Below, piece after piece: positions 14,948 to 26,037 of a stretch of 64,000 bases of DNA. This stretch comes from Protonemura montana. Its lineage: Eukaryota; Arthropoda; Insecta; Plecoptera; Nemouridae. The stretch covers positions 21,069,021 to 21,133,020 of the forward strand of contig OX387602.1 of NCBI GenBank assembly GCA_947568835.1. Reading direction: 5' to 3'. The first letter of the stretch is position 1; each line of letters starts with the position of its first letter. A program made the translations under genes and the position numbers. The notes below the pieces were generated by a model that was not told where the DNA came from, did no database searches, and was given only the letters and a program-made list of their open reading frames with translations.

Positions 14948-15077
14948 CATCATCATCATCATCATCATCATTAGCAGCAGCAGCAGCAACAGCAGCAATA
15001 GCAGCAACAGCAGCAACAGCAGCAACAGCAGCAACAACACCAGCAGCTACACCAGCAGCAACAGCAACAGCAGCATA
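14948..15077. repeat. Trinucleotide repeat block: (CAT)n then CAG/CAA
   Basis: About eight CAT units (14948-14971) are followed by about 100 bp of CAG and CAA triplets (to about 15077). In the CAG frame it would read polyglutamine with some His and Leu, but TAG triplets occur just before and inside the run, so it is not an open polyQ exon as it stands. Confidence 0.9.
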
Positions 15078-17815
15078 TGCACATGCTGATTCTTTTCGGT
15101 AAATCCGATTTTCACCCACTTTCCGACTCGAGCATTAGTATATGACCGCGGAAGTCTGTTTTTCATGAGCGCGAACTTTCTTATTTTGCTAGAAACCTGG
15201 TCATGCCATTTTATACAAGTACTGTGAACGAGCGACCAAACAAAATCTCGTCGGCGCTCTTTCCGATTCCATCCAAGTCGACTAATGAAAGAAACCAATT
15301 CGCAGCCAAGGAACTCTTTTCACTGATGCAATGCCATGCATCGCGGGGCTGGATCAATCAAACTCATGGTGAGAATCCGAACACGCAGGGACAACTCGCC
15401 GACGTGCCGGACAAAATTATTCCTGTACCTCTCAACATGACATCATTGAAACTGGTTTTCATATTTTCAATCACAGCGCCTTATTAATTAGCTTCACTAG
15501 ACGGTACGGGCAGACAAATAATATTCGCGTTAACTCCTTGGTGGTGAGCATTGCCAAGTCGAGAGCATGCTCTTCGTATCATGCCCAGGCGATCAGCTCG
15601 GTGATCCATAATTCATGTCCGAGATACTCTGTAATTGCACAGATGGATTGAATGGGTGTAGGAAGATGGATGCTGCGATCGTTCGTCCTGCGTCCAAGGT
15701 TCGATCGAGCGAGCGAGCCACGATCTGAAGTCTCAACCCACCCAGGACTAAACGCCGAGTGCATAATAATTGGAATGAGAACGTGATCTGGTCGCTTGCA
15801 CCTGACATGATCTCATTTCTCGCTCGGCGCAGCGATGACGAGGGACGCATGGGCTGGGGTGACCGGCAAGATCGAGCCTGCACTTCTTGGCCTAGGTTAG
15901 GGTCGATGACGTCATCTTTGCATCTTACCCACCCACCCACACACACTACTTGCGGCAGCATGAATTTCTCGTGCACTTGTGTGTACGGTGTGCCAGATCA
16001 TCTGTGTAATTTTAGGACACTTTCGCTGTGCTAGTGCTTGAAATCTTGGCAGGAAATATCTACCTAATGGGAATGACGGGCAATTAACTTTGTAAGAAAC
16101 TATACAGCCACGGTACTTACGGCATAACATGGAGGTCGACAGGTCACAGAGGAAGACATCGTTTGCCATTTACCGTCGTCCCTCCTACATCATCTTGCTG
16201 CCATGTTTGTTTTCCCATTTTCGTAAAAAATACTGTTTTATTTGAATTTCGTTACCAGCCGAACATGTACGTTGAGCAGAGCCCATCCTGTGCACAAAAT
16301 ACGTGCATTTGAAAGGGCATGACGTAGGAAAAACATCACACAGTATTTACATTGAAGCACATGCGATGGAAATTAAAGCAAACCTAATTGCTTGTAATAC
16401 ATTTCGAACTAAAACTGGGCTCCTCCGGGGATCTCGGCATGCGGACCTAGCGAGGAAAGCCATTGATTAGTGCCGATTGCTGCTTGTGTCCATTCTCGAA
16501 GACAAATAATGTGGCAAGTGTGATCCCCAAATCATGCTCACCATTGACGCTTTCTGGTAATCTCAACCGTAGTTAACCCTCGAGTTTGCGCAATAGACTT
16601 CTAATCTCGCGAAATCGAATTTACTTACAAACGATCTAGTGAATAAACTGTAGCTCCTTCATCCCAAACCTATCGATCGTTAGAAGGGAGGTATCGTGTG
16701 GGTGTCAAAAGCCATGGCAGTGAGCTAGCTTTTGGTGTCGGTGTCATGTTGCAGGGCAGGTCACGTGAGTGTCACTACTCAGCGAATCTCACGCACACCG
16801 GTCGTGTGGTAGAAACACCCTTATCGCGTAGTTCGCGCGTATGCCCTGTCCCAGTGTTCAGGTGTAGCAGCCCCCAAACCGATGAAACGCAGCTCCGTAA
16901 CGTTGGTGGACTCCGACTTCCGAGGCTTGCATGACCGCTATCGTGCTCCATCTGAGTTACGAGCTGATTCCAATGGCCATACGATTACTTCCTAATCCTA
17001 TTAAATCGGATTTTTCCACTAATTACAATTGAACTTGAATAGGTATATCAAAACAGGAACCTTTCGCTACAGAATCGTTTCGGGGTTGAATTCCACTTGC
17101 GATTTGGGCATTTTCGAAATTCTGAATCCCATTATAGGTGAAGTTTGCTGTCAAGGTTGTAATTTTACCCTTTCGGATAAACATGCAACCATGGTCGACG
17201 AGCGGCGCAGAATCCGGGTTCGTTGCTCAAAGCTGAGCTGAGCGATCAAGCTAGAAGTCGGACTGTGTAATGTGGACGAAGATTCGCTCGAGAGAACCAA
17301 TTTCTAGCTGGGCTTGGCAGAAAAATGAAGCACTTTGCTGATGCTTCTGACCCATGGTGCTGACGTAACTTGCGAGGCCTGAAGATCGTGGGCAAATTAG
17401 GCCAAAATTGGTGTCTTGGACGATACGTTTAATTCGTTTTGCCTTTGCACACTTCTTGCGATCTCCGCTTTTCTTTAGCATTTCACTGCTGAGACCACCA
17501 ACCACAGATTCACGGAAAACCGCTGAGCTAAGTCGCCAACCAATTTGATTCAAAGGTGGGTTGGGCTGGAGAAAATTAAGCATATCTATCGATGGAGCGG
17601 ACTGACTATGACGTGGATCGTGTGGGTCGTAAATCGGAGACCAATTGTAAAAAGTAACCACAAAACATCCCCCCCCCCCCCACCTTATGATCACTCGTTT
17701 CTTCTCGCGAGGTAAGAGTTGGACATAAGCCGCGTGGGCAGCCTCCCGTCAAACGTCAATCGCTATCGACCGTTCTGAACGCCTCGTGTTATCTGTAGTT
17801 AGATCTGGCAGGCGT

Positions 17816-17861
17816 GCAGCCAGGGCACAGCCAGGGCGCAGCCAGGGCGCAGCAAGGGCGC
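17816..17861. repeat. 12-bp GC-rich tandem repeat
   Basis: Nearly four copies of a unit close to CAGCCAGGGCGC. It lies in a GC-rich patch (about 17800-18010) with no coding support. Confidence 0.8.
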
Positions 17862-19261
17862 CCAGAATCCAGGCTGCCGCTTATCACAGGACCTCAGGTC
17901 ATTGCACCTTGCCGGGCGCTGCTGCTACTGCGGCTGCTGCCCCCCGACCCCTTCGAGCTGTTTCTAGGTCAAATCTGAGTCGCGATCGCTTGTGGCTCAG
18001 TCCTGCTCGCGGCCGCCCGATTCCAACAGCTACTGGAGTTCTAATCACATCCATCCAGCAGCACACAGTCTCGATCTCGCTCTTTCTCCCAATGTCCGCC
18101 AGACATTCTCTTGCACTCGCTCGGGTCTCTGAGTCTGCTCTCGTGTAGAATCAAATCAAGAGTCGGCCCAACAAGTTCCAAACCAGTTACACGAGATGGA
18201 ATTATCGCCGTCCTGCTCGTTTTTTTAACAACAAGGTACATGAAGAGAGCAAGCGAGCAAGAGAGATGTTGAAAAGTACCTACTCGTTCAGTTTAAATAG
18301 AAATGTCAATTATAATTTTACTTGAAAGTATTAGAAACACGATTTCGGCTTCTTGTAAGTTGTAACCAATATCGTAAAAAAAGTAGCAATTGAGCAAGCC
18401 TTGACTTGGAGCAGAGACTTTTTCATCGTCTATCATCTTCAGGGACGTAATGTTTGAAGATAGACTGCATAGAAGAGTCCTTTCATGTTGTATATCAGTG
18501 AAAAAAGCAATTTCACTTTTTCTCCATGCAGATGTATCATGTGGCAATGAGCTGACTGAAAAGGGCGTGCCAATTCGCTGTGGTGGTGGTGCCAGTGGAT
18601 TTAGCATGAAAATCCAATATACTAAGTACGTACTATACGAAAGCAAGAGAATCCACTATGGGCTGGGCGACCTGGTGAGGTGATTCAACTTGCTCGAACT
18701 CTGGAGTCTGGAGCGTGGGTGGCGTTCACTCTGCAGGTCGTTTACTCTCGTATGTACTCTCCAGGCTATCCAGGAATCCAATTCCCAGGCACCGTATAAT
18801 AATGTCGGTTCTCTTGTCGCGAACGGACGAAACCCTACCAAATACTGGATGCGGCAGGTCCATGAAACCTGACTGAGATACGCCGCGTAGCCCTCGCTGA
18901 TCTCTCCGCTTTCCTGCATCCAACTTTGATCGAAGCTCAAACTCCACGGAATAATAGACAAGACGTCAATTAATCATTTCACTACGACATGCCCAACTCA
19001 GGGCTCGTCAGCCCTAGCCGACAAACCTGATCGACGATGCTGCTGGGAGCTCGTCTTACCAGATAATTCATTGCTCGTCTCAAAGAGCGTAGGCTGGCGA
19101 CCGAGGAGGTTGCCATACAATTTAGACAAGTCGTTTATTGCTGGAACGCTAGATGCAGTTTCGAAAACTGAAAGGGGTTGATTGAGGGTTCATCCATTGC
19201 AAAATAGCAAATTAGTAAGGTGACAGTACTTTGTCTATTAAGTGCGATGTGCTATATCTTT

Positions 19262-19288
19262 GGAGAGAGAGAGAGAGAGAGAGAGAGA
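19262..19288. repeat. (GA)n microsatellite
   Basis: Perfect GA dinucleotide run of about 13 units. GAGA-type runs can bind GAGA factor in flies, but nothing here ties it to a promoter. Confidence 0.95.
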
Positions 19289-21650
19289 CAGCCAGATATC
19301 GGGTTGAGAACCTAAAACTAGGCCAGGACCGCAGAGATGGGCACCCAATAAAGATTTGCGCTACGTCCACAACACAATTTGCAGTTCCCTGGGGACTCGT
19401 TCTCTCCCGTTCTCTGTCCTCTCTGCACCCACGAACTGGATTTTTGCATTTTAATGCTTCGTACATAATGCGTTACATCAGCCAATGTTAAATACCTGGC
19501 AGGACTCTCTGCCCACTATATAGAAACCATATACAAATTAATTGTCATTATATACGTTAACGATAAGACTGAGAAAGAAATATCGGCGGGATCTATAAAA
19601 TGGTCTTTAGTAATCTATAAATTTAAAATTAAATTGTATATATCTTGAAAAAGTGTGGTGTAAGCTTCAACACTCTTACAAAGGCATATTACTCATATCT
19701 GTGTGTTTTTCTGTACTTCTTTCGCATTTAGAGAATTAGCAGTCTATTGTCTCGACAGTCCTGGCAGTTATACACACAATCCCCCTTCTATAAATAAACG
19801 GACCATATTTGCAGATAACCATGCACTTTATAGCGCAAGAGATAACCATTGCTATGCAATGCTTCCAAAGCTAGTCGTTGTTCCATGTTGGGCTGAAAGT
19901 TTGAAGAAAATGCAGAAAAACCTTCGACGACTTTGTCAGCTTGCATGGCAAATATTGCTAGGTAGACGTTATGTCTAATCTGCCCGTTTGTCATAAAAGT
20001 GGATGGATGCTGTTAGCATTTTAAGTGTGCAAAGTGACAAAAGGAATTCTCGTCTTACAGTAAGGGGTGGATTATGACTTACAAGGGTTGAGGATAATAT
20101 CTCTCGACTAGAGTAATATTTCAAGCGGCCAGCTGCTTTGGCTTAGCTCTCTCTTTACACTTGTGCATCTACTTCTTACTTACCAAGGGGCCGACGAAAT
20201 AGTGATAACTCTGAGAAACTATACTGACTACTGAGTACTATTGGGCCCTTGTATATTTTTCTAACAGAAGGCCCAGCGCTATTGTCTGACGGAAGGGTCC
20301 GATGCAATTAAATAGATGAGAATGAAATCATAATAGTCATCGGGCTGAGATGAAATTTCTCGGAACATCGAGTTTTACTACCCAATCAAATAGGACCAGG
20401 GGGGTGGGGGGGTCGTAGTGAATGAGACCGCTCCCTTATTTTATTTCTGCCGTCATCTCCTTCTCACGCTTTACGACGCACATGTGCGTAAACTTATTAC
20501 ACATTATAAAATGTGACAGCATTCATTTTCACCGACCTGATGAAGCCTCCCAATCGCCTTCCTATAAAGAATCGATATTGCAGCTTAGCGGAATTGTCTT
20601 TGTCTTGATTTCTTTCCTAGCCTTTTCGTTCACGTTTTGACCTGCTTTGTCGTGTCACGTCCTGCCCATTATTGGTCAGGCGATATTATTTGTTGGCGAT
20701 GCATTTATTTTTGTCACACTGACAGCTAACAATGATCCATTGAGCCCTGCTCGACTTGGACTGCTTGTTTAGTGTTTACCTGCCCCGAATTTCTATTAGA
20801 GAGCAGAGTAGCTGTGTGTGTACCGTTATCTGGTTGCTATTGGTTACCCTACCTCCCGACGCCCCAGGGCAAAGATGCGAGTTGCAACAAGTTTTAATCG
20901 TCAGCGATCGCTCCCCCTCCCTTCCCCGAAACACACCTGACACCGACACACAATTGCCAACTTCTCGGTACCAGCGCCTATTTGACAGGTACCTGACGAA
21001 AGGCCTAGGTAAGCCGGCCGGACGGCAACACCTCCATGGCTCTCAGTGGAAAGTTACTGAGGATCATACGACCGCTTTGCTGAAGGAAATTGAATCAGTA
21101 TTGTTCACCACTGATTGATTTCGCCGTGCCGACCGAGGTGGTGCAACTGCAACGTTGACTCAAGTTATTTCCTACGCCGATAAAACCGAGGGAAGCAAAG
21201 TACCTACATGACATGACGGTACGGGACCGTGTGACTCATAAGACAATGCCAAAGTATGCATGGCGTGTTTTTTTTTCCAGCATTATTATTAATCATATTA
21301 ATTACATATTCACACATTATTAATTTAACTGGTGCTATCACAATATGCAAGGTCGTCTTAGCTGTCGATTAGTCATACGGTGTTCACGTATCAGCTATCA
21401 GAGGCACATGAACTGAGGCACTCGATTGGCCTAGACACCTCGAACGAGTGGTGAGTCATTGGTGATAAGATGGGATCGTACAACGGCCGTCGTGTTGCTA
21501 GGAGGATGATATCTTCCCGAATACCTACCATCCCTTTGAGACGAATGCAGCAGCCAATGCAGTGACAATGCAGCCTATGACTAAGTGCGAAGAAGTTTCA
21601 GGAAGGGAGTTGGGTTCGTTAATACCCTAACCACAATAAATCCAGTGTAA

Positions 21651-23237
21651 TTATTGAAATATTTTTTTTATTTTGTAATTTTCTTTTGATTTTTTTTCAC
21701 ATAGTGATGAAGTACAAAAAAGCATAGATAGTAATTTATTGAATTCTATGCAATATTATTCTGCTAGGGAGTTCACAGAATACACAAGTAAAAAAAAAAC
21801 AATAATCAAAATGAAACATCGACTTCATGGAGAATCATTCTGCCAAGAAAAATGAACAAGAATACTGTTTTTGTTGATTTGAGGATGGTTAAAAACATGA
21901 TTGAATTTGGTCGACGGTCGACAGGTCGAGATGTCGCCAGTCACCCAGATGACGAAATGAAATCATTGTCAGCCTTATGGATGCCAGGCACTATTAACAA
22001 TCGATTTGTTAAAGATTTGTTTCAACTAGACTATCAAAACCCTTTTCTGCCAAGGGACTTTTCCTATCACAACAAGCATGCCACAGCAAGAAAAGTCGAG
22101 GCGGACTTATCACATTGCTTTACCTAAAAGTTAATTAAAGAATTTATCATTTACACAGTTAATGTTAAAGAGTATTGTTATTATTATACATAAACTCCTA
22201 AGATCACGATGCAACTGACTATGCATATTAGCACATGAAACCAAGCATAAAGTACAGAATATGAGTGTTTTGATAGACCAGCTGATCTAATTGGAACCAC
22301 CGATGACAAATTTAACATCATCGAAGGTGGCAACTGAAGCAACTGGCCAAAGGCTCGAACGAGAAGTTACTGATTTGTATTTATGTGGGCATAGTGATTA
22401 TTTCATGAGATCATGGAACCTAAAAGCAAACATCTTTGGTGTCCAGAGAAGTAATTCGTTTATGCCTTGTGGACCAAAAGACTCTTCTTTATATGAAATT
22501 AATTCAATTAAAAATCGGTGGATATTACATTTGATTATTTTACACAACATAGATTCATCTAATGCATACAGCCATTCTAAGCAGGGATGCTTTCAAATGG
22601 TATACCTGAATGGTTCGACTCATGCTCCACAGTTATCGGGGAGTGCAAACTTTCTCAACATTAGTTATTGGACCCAATCATACATTTAAAATTCAAACAT
22701 AACTTATAAAAACAGAAGACAGAATGGATCACATTGATACACAAATCACATTGAGATTGTTTTCGACAAGATATTTTGAAACTGTCATCGATTCTAATTC
22801 ATTATCTGTTAAGTACAGACACACTTTTAAAAGGTAATTTTAGAAAAATCTTCCAACCATTTTACTTTTTTTGTCATATCCTGCCAACTATAACTGCTAT
22901 AGCTCTAAACAAATATACTAGTTGGTTTCTTCGAGACCAACTTTCATATAAAGGCTAATAAACAAAACTATATTTTTTTCTTAGAATACTTCAAAATATT
23001 ATATAATATATTTTTATATTTTATATATTTTTTTGTTTTGTTTTCTTAGTGACTGGAGCTGCCCTTCTCACCTCACACACCGCACATGTATCATACGATC
23101 GTCTTGGTCGTCCGTGGTTTGGGTTCGCTTCATCGGAGCCGAGCGCAGCGTGCAGCGGGGGTCCTGAGTTTGTCCCGGCCTGGCGATGGGCTGATGAAGT
23201 CAGTCTTGGCTCTCGCATCATGTGTGCTGACTGCAGG
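21651..23237 (-). other. Probable 3' UTR and downstream flank of the REDD1-like gene
   Basis: AT-rich DNA directly after the REDD1-like stop codon. A minus-strand AATAAA (TTTATT at 21667-21672) could end a UTR of about 1.5 kb. Plus-strand open frames here (for example 22291-22689) show no domain and look like chance. The extent of the UTR is inferred only. Confidence 0.35.
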
Positions 23238-25466
23238 CTAACACTCGTACGACCGGTACAACTTCTTCTTCTCCAGCGTGAACCCCTGGCTGATCATTAT
23301 CGTGCCACCTCGTGTCAGATTCCTGAAAGACAAACAACCAATCCTGTTAGGCTTTGGCCACACTATTGTTTGAAATAAAATAAAATGTGGGTTATCCAAA
23401 AGTTTGATTGAATTTCCTAGAGCTTTCATGTTTTGCAGGTTATATTGGTACTGTGTGATACAAATACATATCACAGTTAGTGATGTGTTTACGATAGCAA
23501 TAGTTGAAGATTGAAAATGTCCAGAAAATGAGAGAGACTTACTTGAGAAACTGGGGCAGAAGTGAGTGCCAAGATGTGCTGTCTTGCTTGAATGTCAGAT
23601 ACAGCTCAAATGTAGATACAGTGCTGGGGTCACACTTGATGGTCCCAATCTTGCGGCACTCTTGGTCGTTTTCGAAATTGATGAAGAGAGTACAACCCCT
23701 GTGAAAGAAACAACGAAAACATAAGTACGCTGTCAGATTATCAATGGGTGTGGGGTCAATCTCAAGTGGGGGTAGGTTGGTGGATGGAGAATGATAATAA
23801 AAAGCCGGTGGGTACCGGCAGAACTGGTGCCGGCAATCTAACCAACCTGAGTCCGCAAGGTTCGTTTTCGGCCATCCTAATCACATCGCGGGCAATGCGG
23901 GGCAGCAGATCCGCCGGTAGCAGCACTTCGCCGCAAGCCAGTTGGGCAGTTTTGGCAGCTCGAAGTTCGTCTTCTAAACGACGGGCTAGGAGTTGGCTGG
24001 CACCGCCATCCTCCAATTCACCGTCATCATAAGATCCCACTAAACTACCTGCAACAAGAAAAAAAGGTTTTGATCAGTTTTGATTCCAAGCCGGCAAGTC
24101 TTTGTTCGGCAAGTCTGAACTAATAGGTTACCAAAAACCCGACATCAAACAAAAGAAACGTAAGAACGTTTGCCGAAAGTATTACAAAAAATGTGTTATC
24201 GTGTTGAGTTCGAGTTCCGATGTTTGCAAAGTTTTAAGAATCTGACGCAACAATACCAATCACTGTTGAAGAAATTTCTAGAAAGAGAAAATTTTAAAAA
24301 CTTTTACTGAATCTCAGTAATGAAACCCACCTCTATTGCTGCTTGAGAAATTAACGTTTACTGGACACGGTAGCACTTCCATTATAATATATCACAGCTT
24401 CGACGAATTAAAAAAATAGACAATACTAGTTCTATACGAAGCAAATAATTTGCCGGTATATCGCGAACTTCGTCGACTCAGTGACTGACACTGCTCTGAC
24501 CGAAGAATTCAAACGTACTGACAAAGAGGAGGCCGCCGCTGTCGACTTTATAGTAGTATCCCCACTCCGTTCCCCCTCCATCCGATTTAACTACAGCCCG
24601 AGTGCTAGGCTAGGCAACCCGCTTCGGAGGGGAGGGGTGCACAGGGTAGGAAGGTGTCAAAGTTGGCCCTTCTTTGTCTGTTTTTTAGGTACCTAAACTA
24701 GTTTCCGTACTTATCACGAACTACACTTTGACCGGGTACATTTTTGCTTTGGATTTTTGGGACAAAACGAATCTAACCGGCGTTTTTTATTTTTTTATTT
24801 TCTCATATTTTGTTTCCTCTAAATGATTATGATTGTAGTGGTGATAAGCAAAGGACAGAGTGTTAGTGTGCCATTCGGTGTCGATAGGCTGCAACAGCTG
24901 GTTCGAAATCGTTATTTCTGGATCTAATACACTACAAGAACCTGCAGGCCTATCTCCCGAGTCCCGAGTCCTGGCGTTTGCGCATAGGGACTCTCTTTGT
25001 CTCATCCGAACTGTTGCTGACAAAGGAATAGGGAAAACGGATGGTTGTTGATGATTGAAAATACACGAATGATCATGAAAACGGGCTTAAACGCTAATCT
25101 AATTTCACCTCAAGTGATGTAGCTCTCTCTCTCCCAACTGATTGACCATTATTCTAGCGCAGCCTGCGGCAGCACAAACACATTAGGCGCCTACACCTTT
25201 ACGAGTGTCATTTTTATAAGCTTCACACATAATTGGAGCAGCTACGAAATAACTGTCGAGTACTTACTTTCAGAATCTGGGACGTTGAACTTTTCAGGCA
25301 GAATGGATTCGATGACTTCAGACGATGACATCTTCGGCTTCGAGTTTGACACAGAGTTTTGCTGATGCCAAATGTCAGTAAACTTGTTAAAAACGTCATT
25401 AAGTTTACTATCACAATTTTGTGGAGACGAGTCCTCGAGAAAATGTTCAATCTTTGCTGCACGCAT
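23238..25466 (-). CDS. DDIT4: REDD1/DDIT4 family protein (Scylla/Charybdis-like), TORC1 inhibitor
   Basis: Minus-strand exons are 25466-25268, 24048-23847, 23698-23543 and 23322-23238. All introns are GT-AG with phases 1, 2 and 2, giving 213 aa (human REDD1 has 232). The REDD1 core fills residues 85-213: ACGEVLLPADLLPR at 104-117, ENEPCGLRGC at 127-136, then KCDPSTVSTFELYLT, WHSLLPQFLK and the C-terminal GFTLEKKKLYRS block. In animals this cytosolic stress- and hypoxia-induced protein restrains TORC1 through TSC1/TSC2; flies have two copies, scylla and charybde. The N-terminal 66 residues are Ser-rich and not recognisably conserved, as is usual for the family. The start used is the ATG at 25466-25464. 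A second, phase-compatible first exon exists at 24382-24331. The gene is divergent from USO1 across about 570 bp. The family assignment is very secure; orthology to one fly paralogue cannot be decided here. Confidence 0.97.
24331..24382 (-). CDS. Alternative first coding exon of the REDD1-like gene
   Basis: Within intron 1, an ATG (24382-24380) opens 17 codons (MEVLPCPVNVNFSSSNR) plus one base, followed by a GTGGGT donor. It leaves the same phase (1) as the upstream first exon, so it joins in frame to exon 2 and would give a 164-aa isoform that keeps the whole REDD1 core. A TATA box and an initiator lie at the right distance upstream (24519-24552). I infer a second promoter; no transcript evidence is available here. 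Confidence 0.65.
24515..24552 (-). promoter_or_regulatory. TATA box plus arthropod initiator upstream of the alternative REDD1 exon
   Basis: On the minus strand, TATAAAG (24552-24546) is followed by TCAGT (24521-24517). With the A of TCAGT at 24519 as +1, the TATA box starts at -33, the canonical spacing for arthropod core promoters. The ATG of the alternative exon lies about 137 bp downstream. Confidence 0.6.
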
Positions 25467-26037
25467 GTCGATAGATTAGATTGTTTGACTCGAAAGTGCC
25501 AAGTCGCAACAAAGGAATCGTATAGTAAATTTTACTTTAATAATACTTGAAGCGTAGGGATAGAGTGCATTAATTATAGTAATGATGAAGTGGTGATTGA
25601 ACAGTTATAAGAGGAAAATTTATTTATTAGTGTGCCGATGTTGAAGTCTTAGGACATAAGCCGGTTATCAGTGTCGGTGAACGGGCATACAATCAACCGG
25701 CTTCTCCTTAACGTTCACACCACGGAAGAGAGTTTGACACTGAGTAAGCGGACGGGAACGACTGCTCGAGCCGCAGGCGCTAGCTTCACGTTTAGGTGCA
25801 CAGCTGATTGTTTGCCTTACTTTCTCATTGGTGAATCGGCAGCCAATAGCATGTGGCTTTCGTCCTAGCAACATTGATCAGCTGTGCGCACAGTTATCGG
25901 AACCTTGTTTCAGCTGTCATCCGCTGGATGGCGGAGCGCTTGAATCGCGCAATCTGGCAGATATTTACAATATGTCAGCCGCCAGTGTCTCATATGACGT
26001 GTTTTAAATTTGGTATTGAACATAGTTTACAATTGTC
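25467..26037. promoter_or_regulatory. Divergent promoter region between the REDD1-like gene and USO1
   Basis: The two start codons point away from each other across 571 bp. The interval has three CAGCTG E-boxes (25801-25806, 25879-25884, 25911-25916). The first two lie in an imperfect inverted repeat (GTGCACAGCTGAT and its near complement at 25877-25891). No clear TATA box for USO1 is seen. Shared regulation is inference. Confidence 0.5.

Larger units (their letters stand above)
9609..21650. other. Gene-poor region with scattered simple repeats
   Basis: No supported coding exon on either strand. It contains a TGAT-type tandem (11606-11637), a CAT/CAG/CAA trinucleotide block (14948-15077), a C run (17669-17682), a 12-bp tandem repeat (17816-17861) and a GA microsatellite (19262-19288). 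The longest open frame (minus strand, 17251-17694) shows no recognisable domain and no coding-like codon bias. Confidence 0.5.

Noticed and set aside
14974-15077. Polyglutamine exon
   Set aside because: TAG triplets interrupt the CAG frame and no splice-supported flanking coding sequence is present; a plain microsatellite.
17251-17694. 147-aa open frame on the minus strand, the longest in the left third
   Set aside because: It has no recognisable domain and no coding-like codon bias, includes a poly-G/C run, and lacks splice or start context that would single it out.
22291-22689. 132-aa open frame antisense to the REDD1 3' flank
   Set aside because: AT-rich sequence with no domain or conserved pattern; expected by chance at this composition.
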